In this document: one piece after another, positions 28,812 to 37,810 of the stretch | How positions within the stretch are numbered: the first letter of the stretch is position 1 | Layout: every line of letters starts with the position of its first letter | Source: Alphaproteobacteria bacterium HT1-32 | Lineage (GTDB): Bacteria > Pseudomonadota > Alphaproteobacteria > Rhodospirillales > HT1-32 | Assembly: GCA_009649675.1 (NCBI GenBank) | Contig: WJPL01000001.1 | Coordinates: 1,136,469-1,200,468 of the forward strand | Direction: 5' to 3' | Length of the DNA stretch: 64,000 nt | The notes under the pieces: model-generated | The model's database searches: none | What the model saw: the letters and a program-made list of their open reading frames with translations, nothing else | What the model was told of the DNA's origin: nothing | Translations under genes and position numbers: made by a program

Positions 28812-29579
28812 TTAACCGATGAGATCTTCCGCCCGCCCCCGGGCACCACGCAGTACCATTGCGAGATCATTGCCAGCGAGCACAAGCTGATGTCCGAAGG
28901 CCATATAATCCCGCGCGAGCGCCGCATCGGCCACGCCGCCAAACCCGGAGAATTTACCGGCGTTCCGGGCGGCGTCGGCCACCTGCTGCATCGCCTCCCG
29001 GATACGGGGATGGCCGTATTGCGATGGAAGTCCCATGGCAAAGGTCAGGTCGCTGGCTCCGACCAGCAGGACATCCACACCGTCGACCGCCGCAATTTCA
29101 TCCACGTTCTCCAGCGCTGCGGGCGATTCAATCATCACCACCACCAGCGTCTCCCGATTGAGAATTTCCGCCCCTTTGTCGAAGCCCAGCGGCTGATAGC
29201 CAAGTGCCGGAAAAGCGCCGGGAACCGACCGTTCGCCCAGCGGCGCAAAACGGCAGGCGCGGGCAATGGCACGGGCCTGATCCGCCGTCTCGACATGCGG
29301 CGCAATGATTCCCATACCGCCGTTCGACAATATCCGGTTCATCGGGGCCGGGTCATGATCCGGTGTGCGGACCAGCGGAAAGATACCCGCCTCGATACCC
29401 GCCAGCGCCATCTGGGACAGGGTGTCGAAGGACATCGTGCCATGTTCCAGATCCAGGAACAGCCAGTGATAACCGGCGTCGCGCATGATTGCCGCCCAGT
29501 CCATCGTCCGGGCCAGCCGCAGGCTGACACCAAGACAGGGCTGTCCGTCTTCAAGGCGCTGACGAAGGGAAAGATTCAT
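28812..29579 (-). CDS. HpcH/HpaI family class II aldolase
   Basis: 255 residues from the ATG at 29579 (MNLSLRQRLEDGQPCLGVSL); an in-frame start 21 bases upstream is possible. The family cleaves 2-keto-3-deoxy acids to pyruvate plus an aldehyde, using a divalent metal. Landmarks are HWLFLDLEHGTMSFDTLSQM with the catalytic His, the metal-binding Glu in VVVMIESPAALENVDEIAAV, and the metal-binding Asp in VGASDLTFAMG. A second member is encoded at 59190-59975. It is transcribed away from the aminotransferase/hydantoinase genes and shares their intergenic promoter region of about 75 bases. Confidence 0.9.
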   Translation of the reverse strand: MNLSLRQRLEDGQPCLGVSLRLARTMDWAAIMRDAGYHWLFLDLEHGTMSFDTLSQMALAGIEAGIFPLVRTPDHDPAPMNRILSNGGMGIIAPHVETADQARAIARACRFAPLGERSVPGAFPALGYQPLGFDKGAEILNRETLVVVMIESPAALENVDEIAAVDGVDVLLVGASDLTFAMGLPSQYGHPRIREAMQQVADAARNAGKFSGFGGVADAALARDYMAFGHQLVLAGNDLAMVLRGARGRAEDLIG

Positions 29580-29655
29580 GTCCACTGGTCCTGTCTGCAT
29601 TTCAATACAACCTGCCCCAGTCTAACCATCTCATCGACAACAGGCGAGGCCCAAC

Positions 29656-30612
29656 ATGCCGGCTGATCTTACTGCTGCCCCTGATGCGAAATCCCGCATC
29701 AGGGTGATCTGTCACAACGGCGACTATGTCGCCCCGGACCAGGCGACCATCCGTGTCACCGCGCCCGGGCTGGAATTCGCCCTGCTGGTTTTTGAGGGCA
29801 TCCGTGGCTATCGGAATGACAATGACGACCAGACCTATGTGTTCCGGCTGAAGGAACATCTGGACCGCCTCGCCTTCTCCTGCCGGATGATGCGCTTCGA
29901 CGGCGCTCCCACGGCTGAAGAACTGGCCGTCGCCGTGTCGGAAACGATCCGCCGCAATGATTTCCATGAAGATGTCTATATCCGTATTCAGGTCTATATC
30001 GATGACTGGGGCGACATGAATTCAACCGGCCCGGTCGGCTGGGATGTCATTGTCCGCCCGCGCCCCCGGATTGCCGCCTTCCATGAAGGCCGCCGCTTCA
30101 AGGTTTCCAGCTGGCGCCGTCTGGCAGACGATGCCAGCCCGCCCCGCATCAAGGCCTCTGCCAACTATCTGAACAGCCGCCTTGCCGGGCTGGAGGCGAA
30201 AGCCGCCGGTTATGACAACGCGATCCTGCTGAACCCGGACGGCAGCCTTGCCGAAGGTCCGGGCGGCTGTCTGTTCATCCTGCGCGACGGGAAACTGCTG
30301 ACCCCCAGCGTTGCCGATGGCATTCTCGAAAGTGTCACCCGCGCCACCCTGCTGGAACTGGCCCGCGACATGGGCATTCCGGTGGAAGAACGACGCATCG
30401 GCAGAACCGAACTGCATCTCGCCAGCGAAGGTTTCTATTGCGGCACCGGGCAGGAAATGACCCCGATGCTGTCTGTCGATGACCTGGCACTGGGCGATGG
30501 TAAACCGGGCCCTGTCACCCGCCGCCTGCAAGACGTCTATGACCGGACCGTGCGCGGCCTGGATACCGGGCATCCGGTCTGGCGCACACCCGTCTTCAAC
30601 AAGGGAAGCTGA
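29656..30612 (+). CDS. class IV PLP aminotransferase (branched-chain aminotransferase-like)
   Basis: 318 residues of fold-type IV, resembling branched-chain and D-amino-acid aminotransferases. The PLP lysine is in PPRIKASANYLNSRLAGLEA, followed by GYDNAILLNPDGSLAEGPGG, where EGPGGCLF replaces the EGSGENIF of canonical IlvE. The end has FYCGTGQEMTPMLSVDD. The substituted loop argues against housekeeping IlvE and for a specialised catabolic transaminase. It is followed after five bases by hyuB, suggesting it acts on an amino acid released by that pathway. Confidence 0.88.
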   Translation: MPADLTAAPDAKSRIRVICHNGDYVAPDQATIRVTAPGLEFALLVFEGIRGYRNDNDDQTYVFRLKEHLDRLAFSCRMMRFDGAPTAEELAVAVSETIRRNDFHEDVYIRIQVYIDDWGDMNSTGPVGWDVIVRPRPRIAAFHEGRRFKVSSWRRLADDASPPRIKASANYLNSRLAGLEAKAAGYDNAILLNPDGSLAEGPGGCLFILRDGKLLTPSVADGILESVTRATLLELARDMGIPVEERRIGRTELHLASEGFYCGTGQEMTPMLSVDDLALGDGKPGPVTRRLQDVYDRTVRGLDTGHPVWRTPVFNKGS

Positions 30613-30617
30613 TAGTC

Positions 30618-32252
30618 ATGACTGAACTTGATCCTGTCCGGCTCGGACTGGTCTGGCGTCGTCTCGCCGGTATGGTGGACGAGGTCGCCGAGACCTTTAT
30701 CCGCACCTCCTTTTCCTCGGTGGTGCGCGAAAATCACGATCTGGCCTTCAGCCTGCTCGACCGCACCGGCCGCCAGTTCATCCAGACCCGCAAGAGCATC
30801 CCTTCCTTTATCGGCACGCTGCCGGCCACCCTGCGGGCCATGCTGGACAAGTTCCCGCTGGAAACACTGAAGCCCGGTGATGTGCTGATCTCGAACGACC
30901 CCTGGCTTGGCACCGGCCATCTGAATGATATCTCGCTGGCCGCACCCCTGTTCCGTAACGGTCGCGTCGTGGCTTTTGCCGGCAGCACCGCCCATACGGT
31001 TGATATCGGCGGCGCACCGTCACCGACGGCCCGTGACTGCTATCAGGAAGGGCTCTGCATTCCGGTTTCCAAACTGGTTGTCGCCGGTGAGGAAAATCAG
31101 ACAATCCTTGACTTCCTGAACGAGAACCTGCGCGAACCGGAAGAAACCCTCGGTGATATCCGCGCCCAGCTTGTCGCCTATCGCGAGGCAGAGGCCCGGC
31201 TGTTCCAGCTGATGGATGATGAAGGACTGGAAGAAATCGATTCCGTCATCGACGAAATTCTGTCCCGATCGGAACAGAGCATGCGCAAGGTTATTTCTGA
31301 CCTGCCGGACGGCCGTTATGAAGATGAAATGACCGTCGACGGATTCGACCATCCGCTGACCATCCGATGCAGCCTGATCGTCAGGGGCGACGGCATCACC
31401 GTCGATTTTGAAGGCACCTCCGGCCAGATCGACCGGCCGGTGAACTGTGTGCTGAACTATACCCGCGCCTATGCCTGCTATGCCCTGAAATGTGCGCTTG
31501 ATCCGCATGCCCCCAATAATGACGGATCATTTCAGCCGATCACGGTCACCGCACCGGAAGCCAGCCTGCTGAATGCCGCCCGCCCGGCCCCGGTCTGGGG
31601 TCGTCATCTCTCCGGCCATTATGTCCCGCCCGCGGTTTTCGGGGCGCTGTCAAAATGTGCCCCCGACCGCATTGCGGCTGAATCCGGATCGCCTCTCTGG
31701 AACGTCTATTTCCGCGGACGCGACAGCCGCAATGACCGGCGTTTCGTCAAAATGTTTTTCATGAATGGCGGTCATGGTGCACGGGCTGGCAGTGACGGAC
31801 CGGGTTGCCTGTCCTTCCCCTCCAACGTCTCGAACCAGTCCATCGAACAGTTTGAAAATCAGGTGCCCCTGCTGGTCACCGAAAAGGCCTTCGTTACCGA
31901 TTCCGGTGGTGACGGCACCTTCCGCGGTGGTCCGTCGCAGCGGTTATCCTTTCTGAATGTCGGTGAAGAACCCCTGCTGATGACGATCCGGCATGAGCGC
32001 ATCACCTATCCGCCGCGCGGTCTGCAAGGCGGTACCAACGGCGCACCCGGACTTGATCTGGTCGATGGCAAGCCGATCCCGGCAAAAAGCGAGACCATGG
32101 TGCAGCCCGGCCAGACCGTTACCTTCCAGCCACCGGGCGGGGGCGGTATCGGGGATCCGAAAAAGCGCAATCCCGCACATGTCAAAGCCGATGTCGCCAG
32201 CGGCCTGCTGAGCCCGGCAAAGGCAAAATCTGTCTATGGAGCTGATCTATGA
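30618..32252 (+). CDS. hyuB: hydantoinase/oxoprolinase B subunit family protein
   Basis: 544 residues, the HyuB (N-methylhydantoinase B / 5-oxoprolinase C-terminal) family, which acts with HyuA in ATP-dependent opening of five-membered cyclic amides. Family-typical segments include FIRTSFSSVVRENHDLAFSLLD, SNDPWLGTGHLNDI with a metal-site-like His, TVDIGGAPSP, and the C-terminal RHERITYPPRGLQGG and PGGGGIGDP. The four-base overlap with hyuA supports a two-subunit enzyme. The exact substrate (hydantoin, N-methylhydantoin, 5-oxoproline or acetophenone-type carboxylation) cannot be told from sequence. Confidence 0.92.
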   Translation: MTELDPVRLGLVWRRLAGMVDEVAETFIRTSFSSVVRENHDLAFSLLDRTGRQFIQTRKSIPSFIGTLPATLRAMLDKFPLETLKPGDVLISNDPWLGTGHLNDISLAAPLFRNGRVVAFAGSTAHTVDIGGAPSPTARDCYQEGLCIPVSKLVVAGEENQTILDFLNENLREPEETLGDIRAQLVAYREAEARLFQLMDDEGLEEIDSVIDEILSRSEQSMRKVISDLPDGRYEDEMTVDGFDHPLTIRCSLIVRGDGITVDFEGTSGQIDRPVNCVLNYTRAYACYALKCALDPHAPNNDGSFQPITVTAPEASLLNAARPAPVWGRHLSGHYVPPAVFGALSKCAPDRIAAESGSPLWNVYFRGRDSRNDRRFVKMFFMNGGHGARAGSDGPGCLSFPSNVSNQSIEQFENQVPLLVTEKAFVTDSGGDGTFRGGPSQRLSFLNVGEEPLLMTIRHERITYPPRGLQGGTNGAPGLDLVDGKPIPAKSETMVQPGQTVTFQPPGGGGIGDPKKRNPAHVKADVASGLLSPAKAKSVYGADL

Positions 32253-34327
32253 GTGCGACCGCTGACCTGCGTCTGGGCGTTGATATCGGCGGCACCTTTA
32301 CCGATCTGGTGCTGCATGATCCGTCGGCAGACCGGATTGTCCTGGAAAAGGTTCTGACCACACCGGACGCACCGGAACGTGCCGTACTGGAAGGTGTCGG
32401 CAAAATCCTCGCAAAGGCAGGGTTTGGCCCGGAATCGCTGAAATCCGTCATTCATGGTACCACGCTGGTCGCCAACGCGCTGATCGAACGAAAGGGCGTC
32501 GAGACGGCGCTGATTACGACCGAGGGCTTCCGTGACATTCTCGAATTCGGCCGGGAATGGCGCTATGACCTGTTCGACCTGACCATTGACCCGCCGACCC
32601 CGCTGGTCCCGCGTGCCCGTCGCCTTGAAGCACCGGAACGTGTTGGTCCGGATGGCGCCGTCGTCACCCCGCTGGATGAAGATGCGGTTCGCCGTCTGGC
32701 CCGCCAGCTGGCCGGCAGCAGCACCCGTGCGGTCGCCGTTGTTCTGCTGCATGCTTTCCGGAATTCCGATCATGAAGTTCGGATCGGCGAAATTCTGGCT
32801 GAGGAGGCACCGGAACTTGCGGTCAGCCTGTCCAGTGAAGTGACCCCGGAGATCGGTGAATATGAGCGAAGTTCGACCACCGTCGCCAATGCCTATGTCC
32901 ACCCTGTTTTCCGGGATTATGTGGCGCGGCTGGAAAGCGGCCTGAAACAGGCAGGCTTTACCCGTGACCTGTTCCTGATGCTGTCAGATGGTGGCGCGGT
33001 CCATGCGAAAGCGGCCGTCACCTATCCGATCCGGCTGGTACAGTCCGGCCCCGCCGGCGGCGCACAGGCCGCTGCTTTGTTTGGACAAGCCGCCGGTCTG
33101 GGCGATGTCATGTGTTTCGATATGGGCGGCACCACGGCCAAAGCCTGCCTGATCGAAGGCGGACGCCCGACCCGTGCCCGTGACTTTGAAGTCGCCCGCA
33201 TGCACCGTTTCTCGAAAGGCAGCGGCCTGCCCCTTCAGGTGCCGGTCGTCGACATGATCGAAGTCGGTGCCGGTGGCGGCAGTATCGCCCGCATCGACGG
33301 CATGGGACTGATTCAGGTCGGCCCGGATTCCGCCAGCGCCCAGCCCGGCCCGGCCTGTTACGGTCAGGGCGGCGAAGACGCGACAGTCACCGACGCGGAT
33401 CTGGTGCTTGGCTATCTGGACCCCGGCAACTTTCTGGGCGGTGACATGGCCCTGGATGTCGAGGCCGCCCGCGCTGCCCTGCAGAACCGGATCGGCACAC
33501 CCCTTGGCCTTGACGCAGAACAGGCTGCCTGGGGCGTGCATGAAACGGTCACCGAAAACATGGCGCAGGCAGCCGCCATTCATGCGCTGGAAAAAGGCCG
33601 TCGCATCGACCGCTACAGCATCGTCGCAATCGGCGGGGCCGGGCCTGTCCATGCCTGCTCACTGGCCCGCAAGATGGGAGCCAAACGTGTTGTTGCCCCG
33701 GCGGCAGCCGGTGTTGCCTCCGCTCTCGGCATGATCGCCTCACCGCCGTCTTTCGAATTCGTTCAGGCCGATATGCGCCGCCTTGATGAAGCCGACTGGC
33801 CTGCCGTGGCCACCGCTCTGGATGACATGGAAGCCCGTGGCCGTGACATGTTGCGCCTGTCCGGTGTCGCCGATGCCGATGCTGTGACTACTGTCAGCGC
33901 CCTGATGCGCTATGTCGGGCAGGGCTATGAGGTGGAGACACCGACGCCCCGCGATGTCGCCGTCAGCGCCAGCGCAGATGACCTGCGTCAGCGATTTGAT
34001 ACTGCCTACAAGGCCCTGTTTGGCCGGGCGGAAAACATGGCCGTCGAGATTATTTCCTGGCGCGTCGTTGTCGCCGGGCCGGTCCCGGAGCTAACCCTGA
34101 AAGGCAGCGGCACAACACCCGGTCAGGCCCTGAAAGGACATCGCAAGGCCTGGTTCAGCAGTGACGGCTTTGTCGATACCCCGGTCTATGACGCTGCAAA
34201 ACTGGCTACCGGCGACAGCTTCGATGGCCCGGCACTGGTGGAAGCCCGTGAATCAACGCTGGTCATCCCCCCCGCCGCCAAAGCCACCATCGACCCCTCC
34301 GGCGCCATCGTCGTCGACTTGCTGTAA
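32249..34327 (+). CDS. hyuA: hydantoinase/oxoprolinase A subunit family protein
   Basis: 692 residues, the ATP-binding HyuA partner. The N-terminal actin-like phosphate loop is LGVDIGGTFTDLVLHD. Later come TTLVANALIERKG, the second nucleotide motif MCFDMGGTTAKACLIEGG, and the C-terminal GGAGPVHACSLARKMG. Together with HyuB it should phosphorylate and open a cyclic amide. It is the last gene of the aminotransferase-hyuB-hyuA operon; no racemase or carbamoylase gene follows, so the pathway here is incomplete or differently arranged. Confidence 0.93.
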   Translation: MSATADLRLGVDIGGTFTDLVLHDPSADRIVLEKVLTTPDAPERAVLEGVGKILAKAGFGPESLKSVIHGTTLVANALIERKGVETALITTEGFRDILEFGREWRYDLFDLTIDPPTPLVPRARRLEAPERVGPDGAVVTPLDEDAVRRLARQLAGSSTRAVAVVLLHAFRNSDHEVRIGEILAEEAPELAVSLSSEVTPEIGEYERSSTTVANAYVHPVFRDYVARLESGLKQAGFTRDLFLMLSDGGAVHAKAAVTYPIRLVQSGPAGGAQAAALFGQAAGLGDVMCFDMGGTTAKACLIEGGRPTRARDFEVARMHRFSKGSGLPLQVPVVDMIEVGAGGGSIARIDGMGLIQVGPDSASAQPGPACYGQGGEDATVTDADLVLGYLDPGNFLGGDMALDVEAARAALQNRIGTPLGLDAEQAAWGVHETVTENMAQAAAIHALEKGRRIDRYSIVAIGGAGPVHACSLARKMGAKRVVAPAAAGVASALGMIASPPSFEFVQADMRRLDEADWPAVATALDDMEARGRDMLRLSGVADADAVTTVSALMRYVGQGYEVETPTPRDVAVSASADDLRQRFDTAYKALFGRAENMAVEIISWRVVVAGPVPELTLKGSGTTPGQALKGHRKAWFSSDGFVDTPVYDAAKLATGDSFDGPALVEARESTLVIPPAAKATIDPSGAIVVDLL

Positions 34328-34360
34328 GGGGCATCTGCGGAGTGAGCCACCAGTTCCCTG

Positions 34361-34381
34361 ATCCTGAAACAAATTCAGGAT
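34361..34381. repeat. intergenic palindromic repeat unit, copy 1
   Basis: ATCCTGAA and TTCAGGAT form a perfect eight-base inverted repeat around ACAAA. An inverted, slightly diverged copy lies about 100 bases away. It looks like a REP-type unit placed between the ends of two convergent genes (hyuA and the DUF971 gene). Confidence 0.65.
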
Positions 34382-34470
34382 GAGGGAGGGGTTATATTGG
34401 CGGCGTGCGGTCAACTTGCTGGCTGGTCCTGTGGACGCAAGGCAGCTGCTCTGCGTTCCCCACTCATCTC

Positions 34471-34491
34471 ATCCTGGACTTGTTTCAGGAT
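34471..34491. repeat. intergenic palindromic repeat unit, copy 2
   Basis: Inverted copy of the unit at 34361-34381: the core ATCCTGGACTTGTTTCAGGAT is its reverse complement with two changes. The pair could fold into a larger cruciform and act as a bidirectional terminator between convergent genes. Confidence 0.65.
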
Positions 34492-34507
34492 CCCTGCCCG
34501 TGCTGGT

Positions 34508-34891
34508 CTAGTGGCGGCGTTTGGGGTCGCGGCTGAGGCCTTTTTCTTCGAGCTTGTCGAGATAGGTCTGCCAGATCTCGGTCTGGTTTTCACCGAGATG
34601 ATAGAGATAGTCCCAGCTGTAGATACCCGTGTCATGCAGATCGTCGAAAGTGATCCGGATCGCGTAATGTCCTACCGCCTCGACCTTCATGATGCCGACA
34701 TGGCGGCGCTGGTCGATGATCTTCTTCTGCGAGGGGCCGTGGCCCTGTACTTCCGCTGAAGGGCTTTCGACGCGCAACAGTTCGGCGGGAAGACGGAAGC
34801 TTTTGCCGTCTTCGAAATCGATTTCGATGCAGCGTTCTTCGCGTTTTACCCGGATTTCAGACGGGCTGCGGTCAATGTCAAAATCACCCAT
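34508..34891 (-). CDS. DUF971 domain protein (gamma-butyrobetaine hydroxylase-like N-terminal domain)
   Basis: 127 residues matching the small DUF971 proteins, a single domain also found at the N-terminus of gamma-butyrobetaine hydroxylases. Typical segments are PSEIRVKREERCIEIDFEDG, FRLPAELLRVESPSAEV and the end YAIRITFDDLHDTGIYSWDYLYHLG. The stand-alone protein has been linked to iron-sulfur metabolism in some bacteria, but its function is not established. It is the first of a run of minus-strand housekeeping genes read from 36785 down to 34508. Confidence 0.9.
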   Translation of the reverse strand: MGDFDIDRSPSEIRVKREERCIEIDFEDGKSFRLPAELLRVESPSAEVQGHGPSQKKIIDQRRHVGIMKVEAVGHYAIRITFDDLHDTGIYSWDYLYHLGENQTEIWQTYLDKLEEKGLSRDPKRRH

Positions 34892-34898
34892 GGCCGGA

Positions 34899-35111
34899 TC
34901 AGCGCCCGTTACGTTCAGCGTCGGTCAGTTCCCGCGCCTCGTCGATCAGCATGATGGGGATTCCGTCGCGAATCGGAAAGGCAAGGCCGGTTTTACGGGC
35001 GATCAGTTCCGCTTTCTCCGCATCATATTCCAGCGGCTCATGGCTGCCGGGGCAGACCAGAATTTCGAGCAGTTTCGGGTCGACCCCGCTTTTTGCTGCG
35101 CCCGTGGACAT
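34899..35111 (-). CDS. Trm112 family protein
   Basis: 70 residues from the ATG at 35111; an upstream ATG at 35126 would add five residues. The protein is the small Trm112/YcaR type: [20 protein letters not shown], then [18 protein letters not shown]. Only one Cys remains where zinc-binding members have two pairs, which is common in bacterial members. Trm112 proteins activate methyltransferases in eukaryotes and archaea; in bacteria the role is less clear. Confidence 0.9.
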   Translation of the reverse strand: MSTGAAKSGVDPKLLEILVCPGSHEPLEYDAEKAELIARKTGLAFPIRDGIPIMLIDEARELTDAERNGR

Positions 35112-35143
35112 GGCGTTTACCCTCATCTGTGAAAGACGTGAAG

Positions 35144-35815
35144 CTACTGACGGGTTGTACTACGCGGGCCGCCAGTCTCAAGCGTTTCCATTTCCATCAT
35201 GGCGCTCAGCGCATCGGCCCGCTCTGCCAGCGTATCAAATTCCAGCAGCGCCTGCTGCTCTGTCGGTGAAAAAGGACAGGACATCGCCAGCGTTGTCACC
35301 AGCGTCTCATCTGCGCAGGTTTTCAGGCTGTCCATATCCGCCTCGATCCCCTTCAGGTCGAAATAGGGTTTCAGGGCGGCAACCAGCCGTTCCTTGTCAA
35401 ACTCCGCTGACCCGTCATAGCACCGCAGGTCATCCCGGAAAGCCGTATAGTCAGGCACGACCCGGCGATAGCCGCGCAGCGTGTCGATTTCCTCGCTGAT
35501 CCGGAAACGGATGACACCGGTCAGGCTGATCAGATAGCGACCGTCATCGGTTTCCTGGAAAGCTGACAGCCGTCCGGCACAGCCGATAGAACGGAGCGCC
35601 GGTTTCTCTCCGCCAGCATTTTCATCCCGCGGCTGTATCATTCCGATCAGGCGTTGCGATTCACCCAGCGCATCCTGCGTCATGGTGAGATAACGCGGCT
35701 CGAAGATATTCAGTGGTAACTGCCCGCCCGGCAGCAACAGAACCCCCGTCAGCGGAAAGACCGGCAGGGTCTGCGGCAGTTTCTCGAAATCGGGATGGAA
35801 GGCCGGGCGGGTCAT
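35144..35815 (-). CDS. Lon N-terminal (substrate-binding) domain protein
   Basis: 223 residues from the ATG at 35815. It carries the LON substrate-binding domain without ATPase or protease: [35 protein letters not shown] and [23 protein letters not shown]. Such stand-alone proteins are common beside a CnoX/thioredoxin gene in alphaproteobacteria. They may deliver or recognise unfolded substrates, but their activity is unproven. Confidence 0.92.
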   Translation of the reverse strand: MTRPAFHPDFEKLPQTLPVFPLTGVLLLPGGQLPLNIFEPRYLTMTQDALGESQRLIGMIQPRDENAGGEKPALRSIGCAGRLSAFQETDDGRYLISLTGVIRFRISEEIDTLRGYRRVVPDYTAFRDDLRCYDGSAEFDKERLVAALKPYFDLKGIEADMDSLKTCADETLVTTLAMSCPFSPTEQQALLEFDTLAERADALSAMMEMETLETGGPRSTTRQ

Positions 35816-35828
35816 GAATAATCCTGAT

Positions 35829-36785
35829 TCAGGAAAACAGGACAGAAGACAGACGGCGACGGGCTGCAATGGTCACCGGGTCCATCGGACCAAATGCCTC
35901 GAACAGCTTGACCAGCTGCTTGCGCGCTGCCTCATCATTCCAGGTACGGTCGATCTCGATACTGCGCAGCAGATGGTCTGCCGCCGCCTCATTTTCACCG
36001 ACCGCATAAAGCCCCATCGCCAGATCAAACAAGGCCTGATGATCGCGCGGGCTGGCTTCTACTGCGGCTTTCAGACCGGCAAGATTTCCGGCAGCGGCTT
36101 CAGCCTGACCCGCCAGTTCAATCGCGGACAGGGCGGCCTGTATCGGCGCCGCCAGTTTCAGGCTTTCCGACAGGCCACCGATCATTTCCTTCGCGGCCTC
36201 ACCTTCGCCCATTGCAAGATAGGCCCGTGCAAGACCACCGATTGCATCTGCATTTTCGGGCTCGACCTCAACCACCTGCGTATAGACGGCGACCGCATTC
36301 TCCACATCACCGGCAGCCAGCAACTCACCCGCCTGCTCCAGTGCGGCAGCCAGATCCTCACCCGGCGCCGTCCCGCCGGACAGGGTTACCAGCTTGTCGA
36401 TGAAGGCCTTGATCTCGCTTTCCGGCACCGCGCCCTGAAATCCGTCAACCGGCTGGCCCTGATAGAAGGCATAGACCGTCGGGATGGACTGGATACGCAG
36501 CTGCTGAGAAATCTCCGGTGACTTGTCGACATCAACCTTCACCAGACGGACAGCACCCTTCGCCGCCATTACGGCCTTTTCCAGCGTCGGCCCGAGCGTT
36601 TTGCAGGGACCGCACCAGGTCGCCCAGAAATCGACGATCACCGGCACCGTCTTCGAGGCCTCGATGACATCAGCCATGAAACCGGCACTGTCCGAGTCCT
36701 TGATGAGGTCGCCGGCGGCAGCACCAGCCTGTGTTCCGGTCGGGGTGACCGGTGTTCCGTCGCCGTTGAGCAGGATATCCGTCAT
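35829..36785 (-). CDS. thioredoxin-TPR protein, CnoX/YbbN-like
   Basis: 318 residues. Residues about 30-140 are a thioredoxin fold with an intact WCGPC active site (Cys58 and Cys61). The remainder is a tetratricopeptide-type helical domain (AYLAMGEGEAAKEMIGGL, ALFDLAMGLYAVGENEAAADHLL). This architecture is that of CnoX (YbbN), which protects proteins from oxidative aggregation and hands them to GroEL. E. coli CnoX lacks the CxxC active site, whereas this protein keeps it and could also act as a reductase, as reported for some alphaproteobacterial homologues. Confidence 0.92.
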   Translation of the reverse strand: MTDILLNGDGTPVTPTGTQAGAAAGDLIKDSDSAGFMADVIEASKTVPVIVDFWATWCGPCKTLGPTLEKAVMAAKGAVRLVKVDVDKSPEISQQLRIQSIPTVYAFYQGQPVDGFQGAVPESEIKAFIDKLVTLSGGTAPGEDLAAALEQAGELLAAGDVENAVAVYTQVVEVEPENADAIGGLARAYLAMGEGEAAKEMIGGLSESLKLAAPIQAALSAIELAGQAEAAAGNLAGLKAAVEASPRDHQALFDLAMGLYAVGENEAAADHLLRSIEIDRTWNDEAARKQLVKLFEAFGPMDPVTIAARRRLSSVLFS

Positions 36786-36869
36786 GTGTCTTCAGCCTTC
36801 ATTGTGTTGGATGAGAGATAGAGGTGCACAGGGCCTGAAACAAGGTTCGGACCCGGCAAGAGGATAGAT

Positions 36870-37406
36870 TCAGCCGCCGCAGCCTGACAGGTCTTCAATA
36901 ATCGGGACATGTCCGCAGGCACGGATAAAGGTCATCAGATCGTCCGGGCGAATGGCCGATGTCATCTCGTTTGTCAGCGGGTGATAATTCAGCGGGCTAT
37001 ACTCCAGCATCCCCGCATCAATGACCGGGCGGACACGCAGATCCGTATCATTGATCAGCGCAAAAGGTGTCACCGAGCCCGGAATGACACCCAGCACATC
37101 CCACAACAGATCGGGCTTGCCGAAACTCAGCCGCGCCGCGCCGATGACGCCTTCCAACGCCTTCATGCGAATCGGGCGGTCTTCCAGCGTGACTACCAGC
37201 CACAGCTGCTGCTTCTTGTCTTTCAGGAACAGATTCTTGCAATGCCCGCCCGGCAGGTCGCCGCGCAGAGCCTTGGAATCCTCGACCGTGAACAACGGCG
37301 GGTGAGTGTGGTTTTCAGTCTCGATACCCAAAGCCGTCAGCCGTGCCAGCAGGGCCTCAGGCGTCGTCGGGGCCGGACCGGGCGGGGTCCAGGGAATTTC
37401 TGACAT
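36870..37406 (-). CDS. prolyl-tRNA deacylase-type editing protein (YbaK/ProX family)
   Basis: 178 residues from the ATG at 37406. It matches the free-standing INS/YbaK-like domain that clears mischarged alanyl-tRNA(Pro): LTALGIETENHTHPPLFTVEDSKALRGDLPGGHCKNLFLKDKKQQ is family sequence, with the conserved Lys and Gly-Gly-His. The SVTPFALIND segment closes the active site. It is a single gene, upstream of and divergent from tRNA-Gly. Confidence 0.92.
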   Translation of the reverse strand: MSEIPWTPPGPAPTTPEALLARLTALGIETENHTHPPLFTVEDSKALRGDLPGGHCKNLFLKDKKQQLWLVVTLEDRPIRMKALEGVIGAARLSFGKPDLLWDVLGVIPGSVTPFALINDTDLRVRPVIDAGMLEYSPLNYHPLTNEMTSAIRPDDLMTFIRACGHVPIIEDLSGCGG

Positions 37407-37560
37407 CTGTTGATTTCCTGTCGTCTCGGGTGAGACCGGAACCTTAGGTCCGTGGCCTCTGGCGGGCAAGCCCGGCCACCATTTTCACCCCATCAAAATA
37501 ACTGTCAAAACCGGCTTGCAAAGGAAACCATCTTGCGCCATATTCCGCGCCCTCAAGGAA

Positions 37561-37635
37561 GCGGGCGTAGCTCAGGGGTAGAGCATAACCTTGCCAAGGT
37601 TAGGGTCGGGCGTTCGAATCGCCTCGCCCGCTCCA
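37561..37635 (+). tRNA. tRNA-Gly (GCC)
   Basis: A 75-nucleotide tRNA with a seven-pair acceptor stem (GCGGGCG with CGCCCGC), a TTCGAATC T-loop and an encoded CCA at 37633-37635. The anticodon loop TTGCCAA gives GCC at 37593-37595. It lies directly before the toxin-antitoxin pair, a common location for accessory gene insertion. Confidence 0.97.
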
Positions 37636-37771
37636 TTGAGACTTTCCAGACAGTCAGATCTGCCTCCCCCGACCAATTCGGCCGGGTGATGCATTTGCGT
37701 GTGATCAAAAGCTCTGGCCACCTGCCCCTGCCTCGCAGGCGCTTTCGGTCTGACTTGAACAATCATAGATA

Positions 37772-37800
37772 TTATCATATGATAAGGTATGAAATTTCAT
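37772..37800 (+). promoter_or_regulatory. double palindrome, probable operator of the Xre-RES toxin-antitoxin operon
   Basis: TTATCATATGATAA (37772-37785) is a perfect 14-bp palindrome. Three bases later comes a second perfect palindrome, ATGAAATTTCAT (37789-37800), ending ten bases before the antitoxin ATG. Both share an ATGA half-element. Paired inverted repeats over the promoter are typical of autorepressed type II toxin-antitoxin operons. Confidence 0.7.
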
Positions 37801-37810
37801 ATGGTGATTC

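Noticed and set aside
29656-30612. Housekeeping branched-chain aminotransferase IlvE
   Set aside because: The EGSGENIF loop of IlvE is replaced by EGPGGCLF, and the gene is packed with hyuB and hyuA, so a specialised transaminase is more likely.
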